From Microcaldota archaeon (GTDB lineage Archaea; Aenigmatarchaeota; Aenigmatarchaeia; QMZP01; QMZT01), in the NCBI GenBank assembly GCA_013151465.1, contig JAADIF010000005.1, positions 1-23,546 on the forward strand: a stretch of DNA of 23,546 nt, read 5' to 3'. The notes under the pieces were generated by a model, which was not told where the DNA came from, did no database searches, and saw only the letters and a program-made list of their open reading frames with translations. How positions within the stretch are numbered: the first letter of the stretch is position 1; the number at the start of each line of letters is the position of its first letter. The position numbers were made by a program, and so were the translations under genes. Below, piece by piece: positions 22,487 to 23,546 of the stretch.

Positions 22487-23546
22487 GTGGTTAGCTTGAA
22501 GACTATAGAAGGGAACCTGGTAGATGTAAAAAAGGGTATTGTATATCCGGCGAAGGTATATTTCGATAAGCGCATACGCAAGATAGAAAAAAGCCCAAAA
22601 TTCTATAAACGGTTCATACTTCCCGGTCTTATAGATGCACATATCCATATAGAGAGCACGCTTCTATGCCCGTCAAGGTTTGCGGAGAAAGTGATACCTC
22701 ATGGAACTGTTGGAACAATCTCTGATCCGCACGAAATAGCAAACATTGCCGGTATAAAAGGGATAGAATATATGATCTCAGATACTCCCAAACATCTTAA
22801 GACGCATTATACCGCACCATCATGCGTTCCTGCAAGCCCTTTCGAGACATCCGGAACGACGCTTGGATCTCACGAGATAGCAGAGCTTCTTGGAAAGAGA
22901 AAGGTTCTTGCCCTTGGGGAAGTCATGAACTTTCCTGCGGTAATAGCCCGTGAAAAGGATATGATGAAGAAAATTGCCGCCGCAAGAAGGGCGAAAAAAA
23001 GAATCGACGGTCATGCACCGCTTCTTTCTGGAGAAGGTCTCAAAAAATATGTAAGCGCCGGGATAGAAACAGACCACGAGGTTGTTTCATACGAAGAAGG
23101 CAAAGAAAAAATAAAGGCGGGACTAAAAATAATGATACGTGAGGGCTCGTCTGAGCGCAACATGAAGGATTTGATAGGTCTTGCAAGAGAATATCCGGTA
23201 AGCTGCTTTTTTGCAAGCGACGACCGACTGCCGCAGGATATGAGAAAGGGCCATATGGATTATCTCATAAGAAGGGCGGTTGAGCTTGGGCTTGACCCGA
23301 TCACCGCAATAAAATGTTGCACTATAAATCCTGCAAAGCATTATGGCATAGACACGGGCATCATAGAGATTGGGGCGGCTGCGGATTTTGTGGTGGTTGG
23401 GGATCTTAAAAAGATGAATGTTCAGGAAACGTGGATTGATGGCGAGATGATTGCAAAGGATGGAAAATATCTTCCTGATGTCAAACCGAAGAAATTTCCT
23501 CTTCTAATAAAAAATTATCCTTTGAAAGAAGATGACTTCATTATAC
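22487..23546 (+). CDS. ade: Adenine deaminase, 3' end outside the window
   Basis: Amidohydrolase that converts adenine to hypoxanthine in purine salvage. About 353 codons are visible; the full protein is usually about 550-600. Metal-binding motifs of the adenine deaminase branch are present: FILPGLIDAHIHIESTLL near 45-62, SDPHEIAN near 85, GEVMNFP near 146, GHAPLLSG near 178, TDHEVVSYEE and FFASDDR near 245. No ATG exists at the start. The frame can begin with GTG at 22487 or TTG at 22496; GTG is preferred because a TTTAAATT box (about 22452-22459) sits about 28 nt upstream, consistent with a leaderless mRNA. The frame is open to the last base. Confidence 0.92.
   Translation, partial: MVSLKTIEGNLVDVKKGIVYPAKVYFDKRIRKIEKSPKFYKRFILPGLIDAHIHIESTLLCPSRFAEKVIPHGTVGTISDPHEIANIAGIKGIEYMISDTPKHLKTHYTAPSCVPASPFETSGTTLGSHEIAELLGKRKVLALGEVMNFPAVIAREKDMMKKIAAARRAKKRIDGHAPLLSGEGLKKYVSAGIETDHEVVSYEEGKEKIKAGLKIMIREGSSERNMKDLIGLAREYPVSCFFASDDRLPQDMRKGHMDYLIRRAVELGLDPITAIKCCTINPAKHYGIDTGIIEIGAAADFVVVGDLKKMNVQETWIDGEMIAKDGKYLPDVKPKKFPLLIKNYPLKEDDFII

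Overview
The window is a 23.5 kb piece of an archaeal chromosome. The evidence is an archaeal-type 16S-tRNA(Ala)-23S rRNA operon without a linked 5S gene, an archaeal RNase P RNA, Sec61-beta, Pth2, a TrmB-type regulator, TATA boxes about 25 nt before many starts (leaderless genes) beside a few Shine-Dalgarno genes, and introns with bulge-helix-bulge (BHB) junctions. The compact gene set and the many stable-RNA introns would fit a small-genome (DPANN-like) lineage, but I cannot fix the phylum.

Layout. 1-2298: a polar amino-acid ABC transporter operon (permease, binding protein, ATPase; minus strand), divergent from a TrmB-like regulator (2434-3300). 3490-9853: the rRNA operon, read on the minus strand from a promoter near 10060. 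The 16S gene carries a 120-nt intron in the 690 loop and a second, less certain 81-nt insertion. The spacer holds a family of hairpin repeats and a tRNA-Ala split by an 80-nt intron in its T-loop. The 23S gene carries four introns (98, 583, 38 and 43 nt), the largest encoding a LAGLIDADG endonuclease. Inverted repeats flanking 16S and 23S form the precursor processing stems. 10245-12293: ftsZ and a SlyD-like FKBP prolyl isomerase (minus). 12397-14149: enolase and a PAP2 phosphatase (plus). 14150-14914: mostly non-coding, with one small Shine-Dalgarno-bearing ORF. 14915-17909: NAD(P)HX epimerase, an unknown acidic protein, RNase P RNA, Sec61-beta, an endonuclease IV-like protein and an intron-containing tRNA-Cys (plus). 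17917-19512: Pth2, an alpha/beta hydrolase and a CxxC/HNH-like protein (minus). 19600-19996: four units of the same hairpin-repeat family, then a tRNA-Glu(CTC) that also has a T-loop intron. 20019-21420: sugar nucleotidyltransferase and P-loop kinase-like protein (minus). 21472-23546: CorA and a 3'-truncated adenine deaminase (plus).

The most striking content is the RNA layer. Seven introns with a BHB-like junction, plus one possible further intron, interrupt the two rRNAs and all three tRNAs. For most of them, cutting after the second base of each three-base bulge restores the conserved mature sequence. A structured repeat family occurs as two arrays in the sense orientation immediately upstream of exactly the two tRNAs that carry T-loop introns.
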